A stretch of DNA of 64,000 bases from Clostridium niameyense (GCF_001243045.1 NZ_LN849007.1:1516989-1580988); one strand, 5' to 3'. Shown: positions 9,304-18,935, numbered from the stretch's first letter. The notes: generated by a model not told the origin, from the letters alone. A program made the numbers and translations.

Positions 9304-9343
9304 ATTTTAATAATATATTTATGCTACAAAATATTATTAAAAT
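9304..9343. promoter_or_regulatory. 11-bp inverted repeat just upstream of the symporter gene
   Basis: ATTTTAATAAT and ATTATTAAAAT flank an 18-base centre and end four bases before the AGGAGG ribosome binding site of the symporter gene. It could form a leader hairpin or be an operator. The AT content makes the sequence weak evidence by itself. Confidence 0.35.
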
Positions 9344-9358
9344 ACTAGGAGGTTTTTT

Positions 9359-10534
9359 ATGTTAAAAAAATTTAAATTAGGATTAATACCCAAAATTCTT
9401 TTAGGTATTATTCTAGGTATACTAATAGGTAAATTTACATCTGTAAATGTTGTAAGATTATTTGTAACCTTTAGTTCAATCTTTGGAAATTTCCTTGGAT
9501 TCGTTATACCTATACTAATTTTAGGATTTATTGTAGCAGGTATTGCGGAACTAGGTACAGGAGCTGGTAAACTTTTAGGTATTACAGTAGGATTAGCTTA
9601 TTTATTTACCTTAATTTCAGGTTTATTTGCTTATACTGTAGGAATAAACATATTACAATTTATTATTACCCCTTCAACTTCAAGCATTATGGGAAAAGCT
9701 GCTGAAGATTTAAAACCATTTTTTACAATTGAAATGAAACCAATAATGGAAGTTATGACAGCACTTATATTTTCATTTTTATTAGGCCTTGGGATATCTG
9801 CTATTAAAAGTGATATTTTAAAGCAAATTTCTATAGACTTTCAAAAAATAGTTTCAAAGGTAATCACTAATATCATTATTCCTCTATTACCTTTATACAT
9901 ACTTGGTATATTTGCAAATATGACTTATACAGGAAAATCTAATGCTGTACTTAAAGTATTTGGACAAGTATTTATAATTATTTTAATATGTCATATTATA
10001 ATTATAATATTCCAATTTTCTATAGGATGTATTTTAAGTAAACAAAATCTATTTAAATGTTTAAAAATACAAATCACAGCATATTTAACTGCATTAGGTA
10101 CACAATCTTCTGCAGCTAGTATTCCTGTAAACGTAGAGTGTTCCGAAAAAATGGGCATTTCTAAAGGAATAAGACAATTTGTTATTCCTCTTTGTGCAAC
10201 AACTCATATGTCTGGTAGTACAATCACATTAACTCTTTGTGCTATGTCTGTTATGATGTTAAATGGAATGCCTATAAAACTATCTATTTTTTCTGGATTT
10301 ATAGCTATGCTTGGAGTATCATTAGTAGCTGCCCCTGGTGTACCTGGTGGATGTGTTATGGCAGCCTTAGGAGTGCTTCAATCAATACTTGGCTTTAACG
10401 AATCTATGATAGCTTTAATGATAGCTTTATATGTAGCACAAGATAGTTTTGGAACTGCCTGTAATATCTCCGGTGATCAATCAATTGCCATGATAGTTGA
10501 TTACTTCAATAAAAAATTTATAAAAAGTAATTAA
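9359..10534 (+). CDS. Sodium:dicarboxylate symporter family (SstT/DAACS-like) amino-acid transporter
   Basis: 391 residues with ~8-9 membrane helices and two re-entrant loop regions. GTQSSAASIPV is the serine-rich HP1 loop, and HMSGSTITLTLCAM with APGVPGGCVMAAL is the HP2/TM7-8 core of the DAACS family. Members import glutamate, aspartate, serine/threonine or C4-dicarboxylates with Na+ or H+; the length suits the SstT-like short branch. An AGGAGG site lies six bases before the ATG. A strong terminator follows, and the gene is alone. Confidence 0.85.
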   Translation: MLKKFKLGLIPKILLGIILGILIGKFTSVNVVRLFVTFSSIFGNFLGFVIPILILGFIVAGIAELGTGAGKLLGITVGLAYLFTLISGLFAYTVGINILQFIITPSTSSIMGKAAEDLKPFFTIEMKPIMEVMTALIFSFLLGLGISAIKSDILKQISIDFQKIVSKVITNIIIPLLPLYILGIFANMTYTGKSNAVLKVFGQVFIIILICHIIIIIFQFSIGCILSKQNLFKCLKIQITAYLTALGTQSSAASIPVNVECSEKMGISKGIRQFVIPLCATTHMSGSTITLTLCAMSVMMLNGMPIKLSIFSGFIAMLGVSLVAAPGVPGGCVMAALGVLQSILGFNESMIALMIALYVAQDSFGTACNISGDQSIAMIVDYFNKKFIKSN

Positions 10535-10585
10535 ACAAAACCTAATTTTTAGGATTTATTTAAATTAAGAAAATATTTTTCTGTG

Positions 10586-10614
10586 AATCGGTGTAACATA
10601 ATATTACACCGATT
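10586..10614. terminator. Bidirectional intrinsic terminator between convergent genes
   Basis: An 11-bp stem (AATCGGTGTAA/TTACACCGATT) followed by a T-rich run separates the symporter gene from the convergent helicase gene. Confidence 0.75.
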
Positions 10615-10684
10615 TTACTTTCTTAAAATATTTATACCCTCTAGTAAATATTTTAAGATAAATGGTAAAAAATAATACCATCGT

Positions 10685-12691
10685 TTATTCTTTTATCTTT
10701 ATTAAATGCCCCTCTGCTAGCACCTTCTTATCAAAACTTCTATCTATACCATCTAAAAATCTTATATTTATATAGCTATCATCGGAGTTTAATATAATAC
10801 CTTCTCCAAATGCTCTATGAACTATACGTTGTCCTTTTGAGAAAATATCACTTTTTTCTAACTCCATCTTTAAATTACACTCACTTATAAACTTTGAAGT
10901 TTCTTTATTTTTTCCTCTTAATAGTTTAGGTACACATATATATAAATGTTCAATGGTCCTGGTTACAGCCACATAAAAAAGTCTTCTTTCTTCCTCTAGA
11001 TTTATTTCTCCTTCTGAAGTTTTATATGGTATATTATCTTCATTGCAATTTATTACAAATACATTTTTAAACTCCATACCCTTAACTCCATGAATAGTAC
11101 TTAAAATAACGCTATCCTCATTTATATCCTTTTTAGTTATCTCCTTTTCTACTTCCTCCACATGAGCTAAAAATGCAATTATACTTGTATATTCTTCAGC
11201 AGATTCCTTTAATTCCTCTACTATTTCTATAAGTTCTTCTTTTTTTATCTTTGTTCTCTCACTATAGGTTTTTATATAAGATTCATAATCTAAATTCTTC
11301 ATTATAAAATTAATTGCTTCAGTAGCTTTCATTTTACTTATCTTAACTATATCTTTTTGTATATCTTCTATATTTTTAATTTGAAAAGGTTGTATATCAC
11401 TTTGAGATTTTAGTATTTCAAAACAATCTTCATCATACTTATAATTTCTAACCTTTTCTGTATTTAACTTACTTATATATCTAAAAGGTTTATTTATAAT
11501 TCTAAGAAATGCTTTTCTATTTCTAGTATCTAGACTTAAATACATATAATCTAAAATATCTCTGCAAACAAAATGTTGAAAAAAATTATATCCTTTATCT
11601 AAAAGTCTAAAAGGTATACTGTGTTTAAAAAATACATCTGTTATACTTCTACTTTCCATATTAGTTCTATAGAGTATTGCTATTTCCTTGTACTTATACC
11701 CTTTTTCAATCACATCTTTAACTACTTTACATATGTATTCTGCCTGTTCTCTTTCATTAAAAAAAGAAGATATATTTATTTTCTTATTCTCATCCCTATG
11801 AGCTTGTATACTTTTATTATTTCTTATCTTATTATTAGAAATAAGTTTTTTAGATACATCTACAATATTATTAGGACTTCTATAATTATAAACTAAATAT
11901 TCTTTATTACCATCTTCAAAATGTTTAGCAAAATCCACCATACATTCAGGCTTTGATCCTCTAAATGAATATATACACTGATCTTCATCTCCTACAGCAA
12001 AAATAGAATTTCCCTCTCCCAACATTTTAAGAATTTCAATTTGCAGTCCATCACAATCTTGAAATTCATCAACCAATATATATTTAAATAAATTTCTATA
12101 AGATCTTAAAAGCCTAGGATTATTTTTAAATAATCTAAATATATTTATCTGCAAATCATCGAAATCTAATAACTCCCTTTCCTTTTTATATTCCTCATAC
12201 TTTGTATAACATTCTACAAATATACTCTTATCTATTTTAGATGAAAAATTCTCCAAATGCTGTCCACTTGTTTTTAAAACAGATATATCGTTTAAAACAT
12301 CCTTTATTTTGTCTTCACTTACAGTATCTAAATACTTCATAAGAATAGTATTTATTAAATTAAAGCTATACTTTCCCTCTATTATATTTATTCTTCCATA
12401 ATATCTTGAAAGTATCTTATAAAACAACCCATGAAAAGTTCCAAAAAAGGGACTTCTATTAATATTTAGAATAGCTTTATATCTTTGTTTCATATTCATA
12501 GCTGCAGCTCGTGTAAAAGTTATTACTATTATATTGTTAGGATTTATATTTAAAATTTCTGTTAAATAAACTACTCTATTTATAATAACAGTAGTTTTTC
12601 CACTACCTGGAGGCGCTACTACCAAAATATTTTTATCTTCGCATACTACTGCTTTTTTTTGATGTTCATCCAAAAAACTATAATCCACCAT
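10685..12691 (-). CDS. UvrD/PcrA-type superfamily 1 DNA helicase
   Basis: 668 residues. Walker A is APPGSGKTT (26-34). The Walker B block is LVDEFQD, followed by GDEDQCIYSFRG (motif III), STIHGVKGMEFKNVFV (motif V) and RRLFYVAVTRT (motif VI). The last ~50 residues (GQRIVHRAFGEGIILN onward) match the Tudor-like module at the C-terminus of PcrA that contacts RNA polymerase, arguing for a PcrA-type 3'-5' repair helicase, although it is shorter than canonical PcrA (~730). The ATG lacks a near Shine-Dalgarno: a G-rich tract lies about 35 bases upstream, with a short hairpin (ACTAG/CTAGT) between. Confidence 0.85.
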   Translation of the reverse strand: MVDYSFLDEHQKKAVVCEDKNILVVAPPGSGKTTVIINRVVYLTEILNINPNNIIVITFTRAAAMNMKQRYKAILNINRSPFFGTFHGLFYKILSRYYGRINIIEGKYSFNLINTILMKYLDTVSEDKIKDVLNDISVLKTSGQHLENFSSKIDKSIFVECYTKYEEYKKERELLDFDDLQINIFRLFKNNPRLLRSYRNLFKYILVDEFQDCDGLQIEILKMLGEGNSIFAVGDEDQCIYSFRGSKPECMVDFAKHFEDGNKEYLVYNYRSPNNIVDVSKKLISNNKIRNNKSIQAHRDENKKINISSFFNEREQAEYICKVVKDVIEKGYKYKEIAILYRTNMESRSITDVFFKHSIPFRLLDKGYNFFQHFVCRDILDYMYLSLDTRNRKAFLRIINKPFRYISKLNTEKVRNYKYDEDCFEILKSQSDIQPFQIKNIEDIQKDIVKISKMKATEAINFIMKNLDYESYIKTYSERTKIKKEELIEIVEELKESAEEYTSIIAFLAHVEEVEKEITKKDINEDSVILSTIHGVKGMEFKNVFVINCNEDNIPYKTSEGEINLEEERRLFYVAVTRTIEHLYICVPKLLRGKNKETSKFISECNLKMELEKSDIFSKGQRIVHRAFGEGIILNSDDSYINIRFLDGIDRSFDKKVLAEGHLIKIKE

Positions 12692-12756
12692 AAAACTACT
12701 ACTAGAAAATCACTAGTATTCTTCCCCCCCTTAATACTTTCTAAAATAAATTAAAA

Positions 12757-12802
12757 GGATTCTAAATTTATCTAATCAAAAGATTAAAATAAATAAGAAT
12801 CC
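12757..12802 (-). terminator. Intrinsic terminator after pncB
   Basis: A long hairpin (GGATTCT...AGAATCC, with an AT-rich inner stem) followed by a T-rich run on the minus strand lies 20 bases after the pncB stop. Confidence 0.7.
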
Positions 12803-12821
12803 CATAAATTATAACATATAA

Positions 12822-14303
12822 TTATTCTTCATAAGTATTTGAATATAAATGTAAAAGTTCTTGCTTAATTCTCCAAAGTTTTGGTGAAAGATCTACATAA
12901 TAATTATGAGGATTTTCAAATCTTAAAACCTCAGGCCATAATCTTTCTGTTTGCTTTTTAGCTATATTTTTAATATCCATAACATTTGGACTTTCATATA
13001 CTTGCTTTCCTTTATCAAATATCTTAACTAGTAATTCCTCTGCATAATAATTTTTAACTTTCTTCTTTTTCCAAGTAAACAATGGGTCAAATATTTCTAG
13101 TGGTTTACTTTCATCTATTTCTTCATCTCTCATAGTTATAAGATCTGCTATGGCTTTATGAGAGGTTTTATCATATATTCTGTAAACTTTTTTAAAACCC
13201 GGATTTGTAATCTTTTCTTGATTCTCACTTATCTTTATTCTTGGAGCTATAATGCCATCTGTCTCTTCTATAGCAGCTAACTTAAATACTCCTCCAAAAA
13301 CAGGTTCTGATCTTGCAGTTATAAGTCTTTCTCCTACACCAAAGCCATCTATTTTAGCACCTTGGCTTAAAACATCCCTTATTATAAATTCATCCAAAGA
13401 ATTAGACACTAATATATCAACATCTTCATAACCTGCTTCATCTAATAATTCTCTACATTTTTTAGTAAGATAAGTTATATCTCCACTGTCGATTCTTATT
13501 CCCTTTGGTCTATATCCCTTTGGTCTTAATACCTCATTGAAAACTCTAATAGCATTAGGTATACCAGATTTTAATACATTGTAAGTGTCTACTAAAAGTA
13601 CACAGTTATCTGGATATACTTCTGCCCATGACTTAAAGGCTTCATATTCACTTGAAAAAAGTTGTATCCAACTATGAGCCATAGTCCCTGAAGAAGGTAT
13701 TCCAAACATCTCCTCAGATATAGTACATGCTGTAGCATCACAACCACCAATTACAGCCGCCCTAGCTCCATATATAGCTCCATCATAACCTTGAGCACGT
13801 CTTGAACCAAATTCCATAACAGTACGTCCTTCAGCTGCTCTACATATTCTATTAGCCTTAGTAGCAATAAGAGTTTGGTGATTTACTGTAAGAAGGATCA
13901 TAGTTTCTAAAAATTGAGCTTGAATAGCAGGCCCTCTAACCGTAACCAAAGGTTCATTAGGAAATACAGGATATCCCTCTGGTACTGCCCATACATCACA
14001 ACAAAATTTAAAATTTCTTAAGTATTCTAAAAATTCTTCTGAAAATTGATTTTTTTGTCTTAAATATTCTATATCATCATCGGTAAATCTTAAATCAGAT
14101 AAGTATTCTATAAGCTGTTGAACTCCAGCCATAATACAATATCCACCACCGTCTGGTACTTTTCTAAAAAACATATCGTAGTAAGCTATTTTTTCACCTA
14201 CACCACTTTTCAAATATCCATTTCCCATGGTAAGTTCATAAAAATCTACTAGCATTGTAAGATTTCTATTGTTTTTCACATCAAAATTCTTAGTATATTC
14301 CAT
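12822..14303 (-). CDS. pncB: Nicotinate phosphoribosyltransferase
   Basis: 493 residues from the ATG at 14303, chosen for the AGAGGAG site just upstream; longer in-frame extensions lack one. The enzyme joins nicotinate to PRPP, giving nicotinate mononucleotide for NAD salvage. Family landmarks include LVDFYELTMGNGY at the N-terminus, EFGSRRAQGYDGAIYGARAA around the catalytic region, the phosphate-binding RIDSGDITYLTKKCRELLD and VSNSLDEF. The length fits the longer bacterial form. A 75-residue cysteine-bearing gene lies upstream on the same strand but is separated by a terminator. Confidence 0.95.
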   Translation of the reverse strand: MEYTKNFDVKNNRNLTMLVDFYELTMGNGYLKSGVGEKIAYYDMFFRKVPDGGGYCIMAGVQQLIEYLSDLRFTDDDIEYLRQKNQFSEEFLEYLRNFKFCCDVWAVPEGYPVFPNEPLVTVRGPAIQAQFLETMILLTVNHQTLIATKANRICRAAEGRTVMEFGSRRAQGYDGAIYGARAAVIGGCDATACTISEEMFGIPSSGTMAHSWIQLFSSEYEAFKSWAEVYPDNCVLLVDTYNVLKSGIPNAIRVFNEVLRPKGYRPKGIRIDSGDITYLTKKCRELLDEAGYEDVDILVSNSLDEFIIRDVLSQGAKIDGFGVGERLITARSEPVFGGVFKLAAIEETDGIIAPRIKISENQEKITNPGFKKVYRIYDKTSHKAIADLITMRDEEIDESKPLEIFDPLFTWKKKKVKNYYAEELLVKIFDKGKQVYESPNVMDIKNIAKKQTERLWPEVLRFENPHNYYVDLSPKLWRIKQELLHLYSNTYEE

Positions 14304-14430
14304 AGCTAATTCTCCTCTGTATTTTAGTACACACACTGGTAATACATATTTCATGTGTATATACAACATTTTAATACTTTATATTACTTATTACAATACT
14401 TTATACAAATTTAAAACATTAACTAAAAAT

Positions 14431-14465
14431 ATAAATCTGAGCATAAGTTTTCTACTCAGATTTAT
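14431..14465 (-). terminator. Intrinsic terminator after the 75-aa gene
   Basis: An 11-bp stem (ATAAATCTGAG/CTCAGATTTAT) separates the small gene at 14503 from pncB. Confidence 0.6.
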
Positions 14466-14502
14466 ACTACACACAATAAAATACAATACTTAATATCTTT
14501 AA

Positions 14503-14730
14503 TTATAAATAATGTTTATTGGTAACACTATAATTCTCCGCTATAAAGTCCATTCCCTCCACTATAAAAGGATCGTTGTCTAATTTATCAAAATCTTCTT
14601 CGATTTTTAATTTATTATATTCTAAACTCTTAAAAGGACATTCTCCGTCATTATGCTTATAATTGTATAACGCACATTCTCTGAAACATTCTACGGTTTC
14701 ATCAACAGTAGATAAAAATGGACATTCCAT
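14503..14730 (-). CDS. Small cysteine-containing conserved protein, 75 aa
   Basis: 75 residues from the ATG at 14730, preceded by AAAGGGGA; an earlier in-frame ATG overlaps that site. The N-terminal half has four cysteines (MECPFLSTVDETVECFRECA and GECPFKS), a pattern seen in small clostridial proteins that may bind metal, followed by an acidic helical half. I cannot assign a function. It has its own terminator, so it is a monocistronic unit upstream of pncB. Confidence 0.55.
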   Translation of the reverse strand: MECPFLSTVDETVECFRECALYNYKHNDGECPFKSLEYNKLKIEEDFDKLDNDPFIVEGMDFIAENYSVTNKHYL

Positions 14731-14841
14731 ATAAATTCCCCTTTCCATCCCTTATAATAAATCATCTAATATTATACATTAGAAAAGAGGTATTTTAAAT
14801 AGTATTGTATGAAATTAACTAAATTTTTATAATATTTTAAA

Positions 14842-15513
14842 TTAATTATTAACTCCATCCTTAACAAACTTCCAAATTAAGCTATCTCCAGCTTTTAATT
14901 TATAAGCTCCTGCTGAGTTAGATGCCTTAACTCCATTTACATAATAACACCATCCACTAAGAGGTCCTTTAGATTTTTCATTTATACCTGCTATAGAAGA
15001 AAAGTATATATTATCACCATATCCCGTTGCTTCATATCTCCCTTGCATAACCTTAATAGTAACTTCACCAACACTAGGATTATTTGAAAAATCAATATAA
15101 GTTGAAGTTATAGTCTTTCCAGTAGTTTCGTCTTGAATTAAAATATTTGGAGTCTGGGTTTTATTCTCTGATATATTATTATTATTATTTTTAGATTGTG
15201 GAGAGATCTTCTCTTTTGAATTATTATTTTCTTTTGAAACATTATTACTCTTTTGCTTAGGCTGAGTATTGGTTGATGTTTTATTTGATTTTTTACTAGA
15301 TTTATTTTCTTGTATACTATTTAAATTATTGTTTTCTTTATTTTCCTGTTTTTTTTCATTCTTATCTTTAACAGTTGTATTTTTACGTTGAGTTGAAATT
15401 TGTCTATTATTGTCGTTAGGATTTATCATACTTTTTTCTACAGATTTTGCTCCTAAAATAGTTCCTATAGATATAAGTATAACCATTAAAGATAAAACTA
15501 TCTTCTTCTTCAT
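14842..15513 (-). CDS. Secreted DUF4430 (transcobalamin-like C-terminal domain) protein
   Basis: 223 residues. A signal/anchor helix (about residues 4-22) is followed by a ~100-residue Asn/Lys/Ser/Gln-rich linker (30-125) and a C-terminal DUF4430 domain (~130-220) with GPLSGWCYYVNGVKASNSAG and LKAGDSLIWKFV. DUF4430 is the beta-rich fold shared with the C-terminal domain of transcobalamin and intrinsic factor. It sits 60 bases after the larger DUF4430 protein and is probably its operon partner. I infer extracellular ligand capture for the upstream ECF importer, with the linker spanning the cell wall. GGGAGG precedes the ATG. Confidence 0.75.
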   Translation of the reverse strand: MKKKIVLSLMVILISIGTILGAKSVEKSMINPNDNNRQISTQRKNTTVKDKNEKKQENKENNNLNSIQENKSSKKSNKTSTNTQPKQKSNNVSKENNNSKEKISPQSKNNNNNISENKTQTPNILIQDETTGKTITSTYIDFSNNPSVGEVTIKVMQGRYEATGYGDNIYFSSIAGINEKSKGPLSGWCYYVNGVKASNSAGAYKLKAGDSLIWKFVKDGVNN

Positions 15514-15573
15514 TTTATTCCTCCCAGATTAAATCTTTTGTAATAATTTAAGAGGGGTCTTCCCCCTCCTTTT

Positions 15574-17724
15574 TTATTTCTTTTTCCATATAAAATATAA
15601 ACTTATTAAAGACACGCATATAACACCAACTATTATAGTATTAGTGATTTTACTCTTCCCAAATAAAAATATATTTTCTTTAGTTTCTTTAGTTTCTTTA
15701 GTTTCTTTATTATTTTTAACGTATGTTTTAGATTCCATATTATTAACATTGTTATTGATAGACATTTCTTCATTAGACTTATTAACCTTATTGTCGTCAT
15801 CTTTCAAAAGTGGTTCTTCCATTTCGTTTTTTCCAAAGGCATGATTTTTAGCTTTGTTCTCTATAATCTTTAAAGCTTTTTTTGAAGAATAAAAGTCATT
15901 ATTTTTAAAGCTATGCTTATTGGAACTTAATGGTTTATTATAACTGTTCATTGGAATATTACCATTTTGGGTATTATCCTTGTGCTTTATTATCTTATTT
16001 GAATCTTTATTATAATTTTGCTTTACTTTATAATCATATATAGGTAGTTTATCTGCCTTAACTTTATTTGCATAATAGTTATACTTACCAGTTTCATTAA
16101 AGTTTTTCAGGGAAATATATGCTCTAAGTGCTTGTTCTGTGGAAAAATTATTTCCTCTTTTATCTTCTAAAGTATGTTTTAAAGTACCATCCTCTAACTT
16201 AAGACTTAAAAGTCCAGACAATAGGTTTCCTTTTGTTTTTTGGAAATCTCCTTTACTAGGATCTATGCCAAGTGAAGTTAAAGCCATTATAGCACAAGCT
16301 GTACTTTCACTAGATACACCATAGCTTCCCTTTATAAGTCCATCTTCAGTTTCCATATAATTTAATGTTTTAACAGCTTTATCTAATGCATTTTTTACTT
16401 TTATATCTTTATCATAGAAAGGTTCCAATGCACCTATAACCATAGCTGTCATATCTGGATCTATATCCTTAGCACCACTATAGAAATTCCAACCATAATA
16501 TTCTTTATCAAAAATCTTTAATTGAACTTTACTTTTTATGATATAATCCTTTAATACCTCTCTTGTTATCTTATAATTTCCATTTATGTCTCCGTAATTA
16601 TAAACTATTAAAGCAAAAGCGGCATCATTTACTAAGAAAGAATTTATATCTCTATTATATAAATTTTCTATTAAATTACAATTAGCAAAGTTATATGGAT
16701 TATATCCTGCTGCCATAATTCCTAAAATAGCTTTTTCAACTTCTGTATTAGACCATTTACTTATAGGTTTAACTTTTAAAGCCTTCTCATAATCTTTTAC
16801 ATATTCTTTACTAAAATCTATACCTAATGCTTTAAAATCCAAAGCTATCCAAGCGTTAATTGGAAGATTTTTTACATAATCTACAGTAGCTGAAAACTGC
16901 TTATCTATATTAATATTATTTTCTACTTTATCTTTATTTTCATCATTATCTGTATTAATATCTTTATCATCTTTACTACTTGTATCTTTATGTTCTGTAT
17001 TTTCCTTATTTTTTTCACTTTTATTTATATTGAAATGAATAGTATCTCCTACTACCTTAGGTAATTTTTCTCCATCTATTGAAAAATCGCTTAAAGTAAG
17101 AGTGTGGTCCCCTTGTTTTAAACCATCCTTTATATGAATTTTATTTCCTTCTAAATTAACAGTATATCCGTCTATTTTAACATTTATATCTTTTACTAAA
17201 GTTATATTATCTTTACCTGTATTCCAATCCTTTTTTACATTATTTAATGTTATAGTTAAAGGCTTCTTTTCTTCTAAAGTAGAATATTTTATTTCATTAG
17301 GTAATAATGTAGTGTTCCATTCACCAAAATATATTATTAATCTATCCTTATTTTCTAATCTAAATTTATCTATAGAACACATAGGTTCTACATACTTATT
17401 ACTTCTGTTTACAACATAACTCCAACCAGAATACTTTTTTATACTCCCTGGTTCTATATTCTCTATAGACTTTATGTATTTTCCATATTCACTGTCTTCT
17501 GCTTTATATTTTATATTATGTTTAGCTAAAACCTCCTGTAAAGCTTCATAAGCATTATCCTTATCAGATTTATCTTCGGTAATTACATCTTTAACACCAT
17601 TTACTATGACCTCTACTGAATAATCTTTTTGATCCTTTGCAAAAACAGAACATGAATTAAATATATTTAAGGTTAAAAATAACCCACATATAATGCTACT
17701 TAAAATCCTCTTTTTGATTTTCAT
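15574..17724 (-). CDS. Secreted DUF4430 plus alpha-toroid (intrinsic-factor-like) surface protein
   Basis: 716 residues from the ATG at 17724; the ATG six codons earlier would place the AGGGGG ribosome binding site inside the gene. Order: signal peptide (~1-30, ending VFAKD), DUF4430 domain (~35-140, GWSYVVNRSNKYVEP), a beta-rich segment (~150-235), an acidic linker, then an alpha/alpha-toroid of the prenyltransferase/terpene-cyclase-like fold (~280-560, GYGVSSESTACAIMALTSLGID). A lysine/asparagine-rich stalk and a C-terminal helix ending FIWKKK follow, with no LPXTG motif. Toroid plus DUF4430 is the domain pair of intrinsic factor and transcobalamin, hence the inferred corrinoid-binding role. 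An in-frame 9-base tandem repeat encodes KETKETKETKE in the stalk. Confidence 0.78.
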   Translation of the reverse strand: MKIKKRILSSIICGLFLTLNIFNSCSVFAKDQKDYSVEVIVNGVKDVITEDKSDKDNAYEALQEVLAKHNIKYKAEDSEYGKYIKSIENIEPGSIKKYSGWSYVVNRSNKYVEPMCSIDKFRLENKDRLIIYFGEWNTTLLPNEIKYSTLEEKKPLTITLNNVKKDWNTGKDNITLVKDINVKIDGYTVNLEGNKIHIKDGLKQGDHTLTLSDFSIDGEKLPKVVGDTIHFNINKSEKNKENTEHKDTSSKDDKDINTDNDENKDKVENNINIDKQFSATVDYVKNLPINAWIALDFKALGIDFSKEYVKDYEKALKVKPISKWSNTEVEKAILGIMAAGYNPYNFANCNLIENLYNRDINSFLVNDAAFALIVYNYGDINGNYKITREVLKDYIIKSKVQLKIFDKEYYGWNFYSGAKDIDPDMTAMVIGALEPFYDKDIKVKNALDKAVKTLNYMETEDGLIKGSYGVSSESTACAIMALTSLGIDPSKGDFQKTKGNLLSGLLSLKLEDGTLKHTLEDKRGNNFSTEQALRAYISLKNFNETGKYNYYANKVKADKLPIYDYKVKQNYNKDSNKIIKHKDNTQNGNIPMNSYNKPLSSNKHSFKNNDFYSSKKALKIIENKAKNHAFGKNEMEEPLLKDDDNKVNKSNEEMSINNNVNNMESKTYVKNNKETKETKETKENIFLFGKSKITNTIIVGVICVSLISLYFIWKKK
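15678..15708. repeat. 9-bp in-frame tandem repeat
   Basis: Three to four copies of a TTTAGTTTC unit encode repeated Lys-Glu-Thr in the stalk of the DUF4430/toroid protein. Length change by whole units would keep the frame. Confidence 0.7.
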
Positions 17725-17837
17725 GGTATTCCCCCTATACATTTACTGTCGATTTTTTATTTTTATCTAATAATTTCTCTTTGTATATTGTTTTAATTCT
17801 TAAGTTTTAATTTAATTTTGTCTGGAGTAACAGTATT

Positions 17838-18165
17838 TCATATTATTAAAAATACATTTTTAACTCTCAATCTCTTATTTACCAATATAATTAGTAATGA
17901 ATATTTTTCTGCTATTGGAGTAGAACATAAAGCATCTGGGTAGTTTTGACCTGTACAAATAATTAAATTATCTTATTTTTGCTAGTACTTAAGTATTGCT
18001 TTATTTGTTTCATATCTATCTTTCTCTACTAATGATTTAAAATTTAAATTTTGATTTTAGTTTTAATTTTGGTGTTTTTATTTGCCACATTAACGCTAAT
18101 AAATAAACCTAATATTGAACCCAAAGTTAAATCTAAGGCTAATATTAAATATTTTATTTTTTATT
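17838..18165 (-). pseudogene. Decayed cell-wall-binding repeat 2 (CWB2) protein relic
   Basis: In one minus-strand frame, interrupted by in-frame stops, one reads a signal-peptide-like helix (YLILALDLTLGSILGLFISV), then KSLVEKDRYETNKAILKY, two stops, then DNLIICTGQNYPDAL followed by a STPIAEKYSLLIILVNK stretch. The pairing of a DRYET(N) helix with TGxNYPDAL and A.KY..IILVNK is the CWB2 repeat signature of clostridial surface proteins. The initiator codon is lost and only about one repeat remains, so it is a relic. It lies between the S component and the DUF4430 genes of the ECF locus. Confidence 0.7.
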
Positions 18166-18199
18166 ACTAATTTTAAACCCCAGTATAACTTTAAAGTTT

Positions 18200-18922
18200 T
18201 CATTCCTTTATATAGGTAAAATAAAGCCTTTTTTTAAATCGTGTTAAAACCTTTAAAAATTTATTATAAAATACCATAGAGAACAAAAAATTTCCTAAAC
18301 TGTGCATTACATCTACCATAATACCTGATAGATAACTAAACAAAATAGACTGAAAATTTAAAACTTTTACAAAGCCTATTATATGCCACAGATTCATTAT
18401 CCAATCAAACAAAAAACCATATAAAAAACATATTACTGAAAACTTTTCTACAGAAAGTTCCTTTTTTCTAATTCCTAGCAACCCAGATATAATCCCAACT
18501 ATACCCCATGAAAGCATTTGCCATGGAGTCCAAGGTCCTTGACCTAAAAATATATTAGATATAAAAGCCGTTAAACTTCCTATTAAAAACCCCTCGTAAG
18601 GACCAAAAACATATCCAGATATAGCAACAATAAAAGTTGTAGGTTGCACATTAGGTATAGCCGCAAAAGGAACTCTAGCCACACCTGCAAAAGCACTTAA
18701 GGTAGCTATAATAGCCATTTCCTTTGTACCTAAACTGCTTTTTTCAAAATAAAAATAACTTATAACAAATATGGATATTATTCCTAGTGTAATAATTAAA
18801 GGAAATATTTCCCTGTTTCCATACCTAAAACCTAAAACTATAAGAACCAACATTATAAAAAACACTAATAAAGTTAATATGTTTCTTAATTTATTTTTAT
18901 GAGTATATAATCTATAATTCAA
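18200..18922 (-). CDS. ECF transporter S component (probably corrinoid-type)
   Basis: 240 residues starting at TTG, with AAGGTG eight bases upstream. Two N-terminal helices precede the six-helix S-component core. Conserved stretches are PTTFIVAISGYVFGPYEGFL and SNIFLGQGPWTPWQMLSWG. That GPWTPWQM pattern, as I recall, marks the branch predicted to bind cobalamin (CblT). The S component confers substrate specificity in an energy-coupling-factor importer. It follows the ATPase by 13 bases and precedes two DUF4430 proteins with transcobalamin-like folds, which supports corrinoid as substrate. No cobalamin riboswitch is visible. Confidence 0.75.
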   Translation of the reverse strand: MNYRLYTHKNKLRNILTLLVFFIMLVLIVLGFRYGNREIFPLIITLGIISIFVISYFYFEKSSLGTKEMAIIATLSAFAGVARVPFAAIPNVQPTTFIVAISGYVFGPYEGFLIGSLTAFISNIFLGQGPWTPWQMLSWGIVGIISGLLGIRKKELSVEKFSVICFLYGFLFDWIMNLWHIIGFVKVLNFQSILFSYLSGIMVDVMHSLGNFLFSMVFYNKFLKVLTRFKKRLYFTYIKE

Positions 18923-18935
18923 TTTTTTATCACCT

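Noticed and set aside
15574-15680. Sortase LPXTG anchor at the C-terminus of the DUF4430/toroid protein
   Set aside because: A terminal helix and basic tail are present but no LPXTG-like pentapeptide precedes them; membrane anchoring is more likely.
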